From contig CAYVDH010000165.1 of assembly GCA_964450355.1 (NCBI GenBank), forward strand, positions 1-7,973: a DNA stretch of 7,973 bases, written 5' to 3'. The notes beneath the pieces were generated by a model. The model saw nothing but the letters and a program-made list of their open reading frames with translations. It did no database searches and had not been told where the DNA came from. The DNA comes from CAYVDH01 sp964450355 (lineage in GTDB: Bacteria; Bacteroidota; Bacteroidia; NS11-12g; UBA955). This document shows, in pieces, positions 5,951 to 7,973 of this stretch; within the stretch, counting starts at the first letter, position 1, and each line of letters starts with the position of its first letter. Both the position numbers and the translations under genes were made by a program.

Positions 5951-6020
5951 ATCAGGCGTAAGCGCAGCCAGAGAGTGCGAAGCACGGGAGCGAAGCGGGC
6001 CCAAAAGGGCGAGGAAATGC
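5951..6020. repeat. Second GC-rich repeat island between convergent genes
   Basis: Abrupt GC-rich patch in AT-rich surroundings, between the + strand RAYT gene and the - strand lipoprotein gene. It contains GCGAAGC twice with a 13-bp period (5977-5983, 5990-5996) and the hairpin GCCC-AAAA-GGGC (5999-6010). TCAGGCGTAAGC (5952-5963) recurs as its reverse complement at 3852-3863 in the first GC-rich island. Likely a dispersed intergenic repeat; the hairpin is too weak and lacks a T-run to be called a terminator. Confidence 0.55.
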
Positions 6021-6058
6021 TGCCATAATAGAACATTTTATTGTCCTTTTCCTTGGAA

Positions 6059-7858
6059 TTAATCTAATAGCAATACTTTGTCTTCTGTTACGTATAATGT
6101 TTTTCCATTTGAATTTACTATAGGTACTTGATTTGTTATCGGTACAGAAACATTGGTACTGTATTGCACTGTATTTGTTTTGTTCAAATTGACATCGTAG
6201 TTCTGCCTTGTAATTTTATTTGCTCCATTGTATGTAACTAATGCTAAAGTATTTCCCAGATCAACATTGAAAACAGGAATCAATCCGGAACTACTCCAAG
6301 TCACACCAAAATCTGTACTTTTATATCCTCTATAAATTGGATTTCCTAATGGTTCTATGTTTTCATTGTAGGTCATCAATCCATTGCTTGAAAAAATTTC
6401 TGGTCCTTTGCCATTGACGTCTGTTCTATAAGAGTTTGGAATTAATGTCCAGTCTTTAAGGTTAGAAGAGGTGTAAACTCCAATATTGAATCTGTCTGTT
6501 TGGAATCCTGTACCGCCTAAATTGTATTTTAAGTTTTTAACTGCAAGTCCATAATAGATTCCATTTATTTTTTTTAAGTAGGATAACGCATAATGAAATG
6601 GATTTTTAATGCTAGTATAGGTAGTTCCATCGTCTTCGGAATACATCATACTATCATTGCCAGAGATGATGATGCTATTGTTGTCTTTAAAAATAAATGA
6701 ATAATAACCATTGAGGTTTTTAATTGAGTATGAATTTATTTTATCTTCTATTAATTGTGTAGAACTTCCACCATCATAAATTAAATTGTAATGTGAGTTG
6801 TTGTATGGAAAGTAATAGTCAATTTCTACTGATTGTAAATTTCCTATTTTTATTGGACTACTTGTTGTGCCATTAGATTTTATTGGATTTAGTGAATTCG
6901 GAAAATAGGTGAACTCACCATTGTTGATCACATCTGAAGTGGTTTGGATAGTTTTAAAATTGCTGCCATTTATTTCAAATTTAGTTGCTTGATTTACATA
7001 ACTCATTAATTGAGCATACACCATTCCGTTTTTAGAACAACTTAATGACAAAGGATTTTCATAATATCCTTTGAAATTACCTTCCCAATCTTGGTAAGTG
7101 ACATTTAAATTGTTAGTATTCATCAAAGCAAATCCTTTTGTATATCCAGCAACTAACAGATTGTATCCATTGTAAAAATATTTAATTTGTCTGTTGCTGC
7201 TTCCTTGAGTGATGTTTGCAAAGTTAAGTTGTGAAAAGGTAAATTGACTTAAGGTTTTATTGATAGGGTCGTGATTGTAAAGTGTTTTATTGCTTGGATT
7301 AAAAAATGAGATTCCACCTAGATTGTTTTGACCACAATAAACGCCAAAACTATCAGAATTTTTTGTTAATGTATCCCAACTTGTTTGACTTAATTTTTTG
7401 TAGAAAATTATTGCAGGAGTTGAAGAATTAGTCCCTTGAATACAATACATTAAATCATTTTGTCCAACATAATATTGATTATAGAAGCCTGGAATATTAG
7501 AGTTGATAACAGTATTTGTATTAAGATTGTAAAACCCACTATAAAAATTATCACTCCAAGCCATGATACCACTTTCATTGACTACAAAAGGGATGTAATT
7601 TTTTATACTTGGAGTTACCTGATTAAATGTGTTTCCTCCGTCTTTGCTGAATTGAAAAATTGAATTGTTTTTTAATACAATGACTTCCCCATTCCATGAT
7701 GCTGCAATGTCAGAAATATTACTTTGGTAGAATTTGGGTGAGGAATAATGCTCTTGAGCATTGGCGTTTTTGTCTTGGTTGATGTTGTTGTTTTTTGGTT
7801 CTTTTTTGCATCCAAACAGCAATAAAGTAATGATGAAGATGATGATAGTGTTTTTCAT
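6059..7858 (-). CDS. Asp-box (BNR) repeat lipoprotein, probable beta-propeller
   Basis: 599-residue exported lipoprotein. The N-terminus MKNTIIIFIITLLLFGC has a lipobox (LLFGC) with acylated Cys17, followed by KKEP and an Asn-rich linker (about 22-35). CKKE partly resembles the K-(D/E) export signals that send Bacteroidota lipoproteins to the cell surface, so surface display is possible. Three sequences fit the Asp-box pattern SxDxGxT(W/F/Y): SKDGGNTF (71-78), SEDDGTTY (407-414) and STDFGVTW (514-521); TSSNLKDWT (463-471) is a looser version. Asp-boxes sit on beta-hairpins of sialidase-like and other propellers. I see no sialidase catalytic motif (no FRIP), so an enzyme activity is not supported. 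The body is rich in Asn, Ser, Tyr and Gly, as in many Bacteroidota surface proteins. No type IX secretion C-terminal domain is apparent; it ends in KVLLLD. It starts 6 nt after the upstream beta-barrel-like gene, so the two are probably one operon. Confidence 0.82.
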   Translation of the reverse strand: MKNTIIIFIITLLLFGCKKEPKNNNINQDKNANAQEHYSSPKFYQSNISDIAASWNGEVIVLKNNSIFQFSKDGGNTFNQVTPSIKNYIPFVVNESGIMAWSDNFYSGFYNLNTNTVINSNIPGFYNQYYVGQNDLMYCIQGTNSSTPAIIFYKKLSQTSWDTLTKNSDSFGVYCGQNNLGGISFFNPSNKTLYNHDPINKTLSQFTFSQLNFANITQGSSNRQIKYFYNGYNLLVAGYTKGFALMNTNNLNVTYQDWEGNFKGYYENPLSLSCSKNGMVYAQLMSYVNQATKFEINGSNFKTIQTTSDVINNGEFTYFPNSLNPIKSNGTTSSPIKIGNLQSVEIDYYFPYNNSHYNLIYDGGSSTQLIEDKINSYSIKNLNGYYSFIFKDNNSIIISGNDSMMYSEDDGTTYTSIKNPFHYALSYLKKINGIYYGLAVKNLKYNLGGTGFQTDRFNIGVYTSSNLKDWTLIPNSYRTDVNGKGPEIFSSNGLMTYNENIEPLGNPIYRGYKSTDFGVTWSSSGLIPVFNVDLGNTLALVTYNGANKITRQNYDVNLNKTNTVQYSTNVSVPITNQVPIVNSNGKTLYVTEDKVLLLD

Positions 7859-7864
7859 GTTGTA

Positions 7865-7972
7865 TTATGGTCTTTTTTTTCCAATGGTCATTCCGATTCC
7901 AGCATTCATAAATATGCCGTGGTAGGGTCTGTATACAATTTTGAATGTGGCAGATATATAAAAGCGTTTGTT
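7865..7972 (-). CDS. C-terminal 35 codons of a probable outer-membrane beta-barrel protein
   Basis: Open at the window edge and too short to be found by length alone. The frame reads NKRFYISATFKIVYRP, then YHGIFMNAGIGMTIGKKRP and a TAA stop at 7867-7865. Alternating hydrophobic/aromatic residues and a closing glycine-rich amphipathic strand (NAGIGMTIG) are typical of the last strands of a Bacteroidota outer-membrane beta-barrel, although the protein does not end in the classical terminal aromatic residue. The stop lies 6 nt before the ATG of the lipoprotein gene, in the same direction and frame, which supports co-transcription. The other two frames give nothing similar. The identity of the whole protein cannot be told. 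Confidence 0.6.
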   Translation of the reverse strand, partial: NKRFYISATFKIVYRPYHGIFMNAGIGMTIGKKRP

Positions 7973-7973
7973 T

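Noticed and set aside
5999..6010. GCCC-AAAA-GGGC hairpin as terminator for the convergent genes
   Set aside because: The stem is only 4 bp and there is no T-run on either side; it is better described as part of the repeat island.
6059..7858. Sialidase (neuraminidase) call for the Asp-box lipoprotein
   Set aside because: Asp-boxes are structural and shared by many propeller proteins; no FRIP motif or arginine triad pattern can be seen.

Overview
The window looks like a chromosomal piece of a low-GC Bacteroidota bacterium. The support is the single-haem CcoP with Bacteroidota-type organisation, the gene order ccoP-ccoG-ccoH(fixH)-TauE/SafE, near-absence of Shine-Dalgarno sites, TAnnTTTG-type -7 elements, a Bacteroidota-type Asp-box lipoprotein and characteristic GC-rich repeat islands in an AT-rich background. 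Genus cannot be fixed from the sequence alone.

Region 1 (1-3734, + strand) is the distal end of a cbb3-type cytochrome c oxidase operon: ccoP (open at the 5' edge), ccoG, ccoH/fixH and a TauE/SafE-family membrane protein. Genes are separated by 1 nt, 6 nt and a 4-nt ATGA overlap, and the set ends in a strong hairpin plus T-run terminator. CcoP is the haem c electron-entry subunit; CcoG, CcoH and the SafE-like protein are assembly or copper-delivery factors for the same enzyme.

Region 2 (3735-6058) is an accessory, repeat-rich stretch. It starts with a GC-rich repeat island and a separate hairpin (3931-3950). It then carries an unrecognised three-helix membrane protein, a 2 x 39-bp degenerate tandem repeat, a frameshifted and truncated relic of a DUF1016/YhcG-type nuclease gene, and an intact RAYT (REP-associated tyrosine, Y1/HUH) transposase gene. 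It ends in a second GC-rich repeat island that shares a 12-bp word with the first in opposite orientation. The most notable observation is a perfect 24-bp palindrome, preceded by an 18-bp in-frame partial duplicate, inside the RAYT coding region. It looks like a REP-type element embedded in the gene of the enzyme class that moves REPs.

Region 3 (6059-7973, - strand) holds a 599-residue lipoprotein with Asp-box (BNR) repeats. Six bases upstream of it lies the last 35 codons of a probable outer-membrane beta-barrel protein, open at the window edge and probably co-transcribed.

I see no tRNA, rRNA, CRISPR array or complete defence system. I could not identify a convincing new multi-gene system; the RAYT/repeat neighbourhood is the part that most deserves follow-up.
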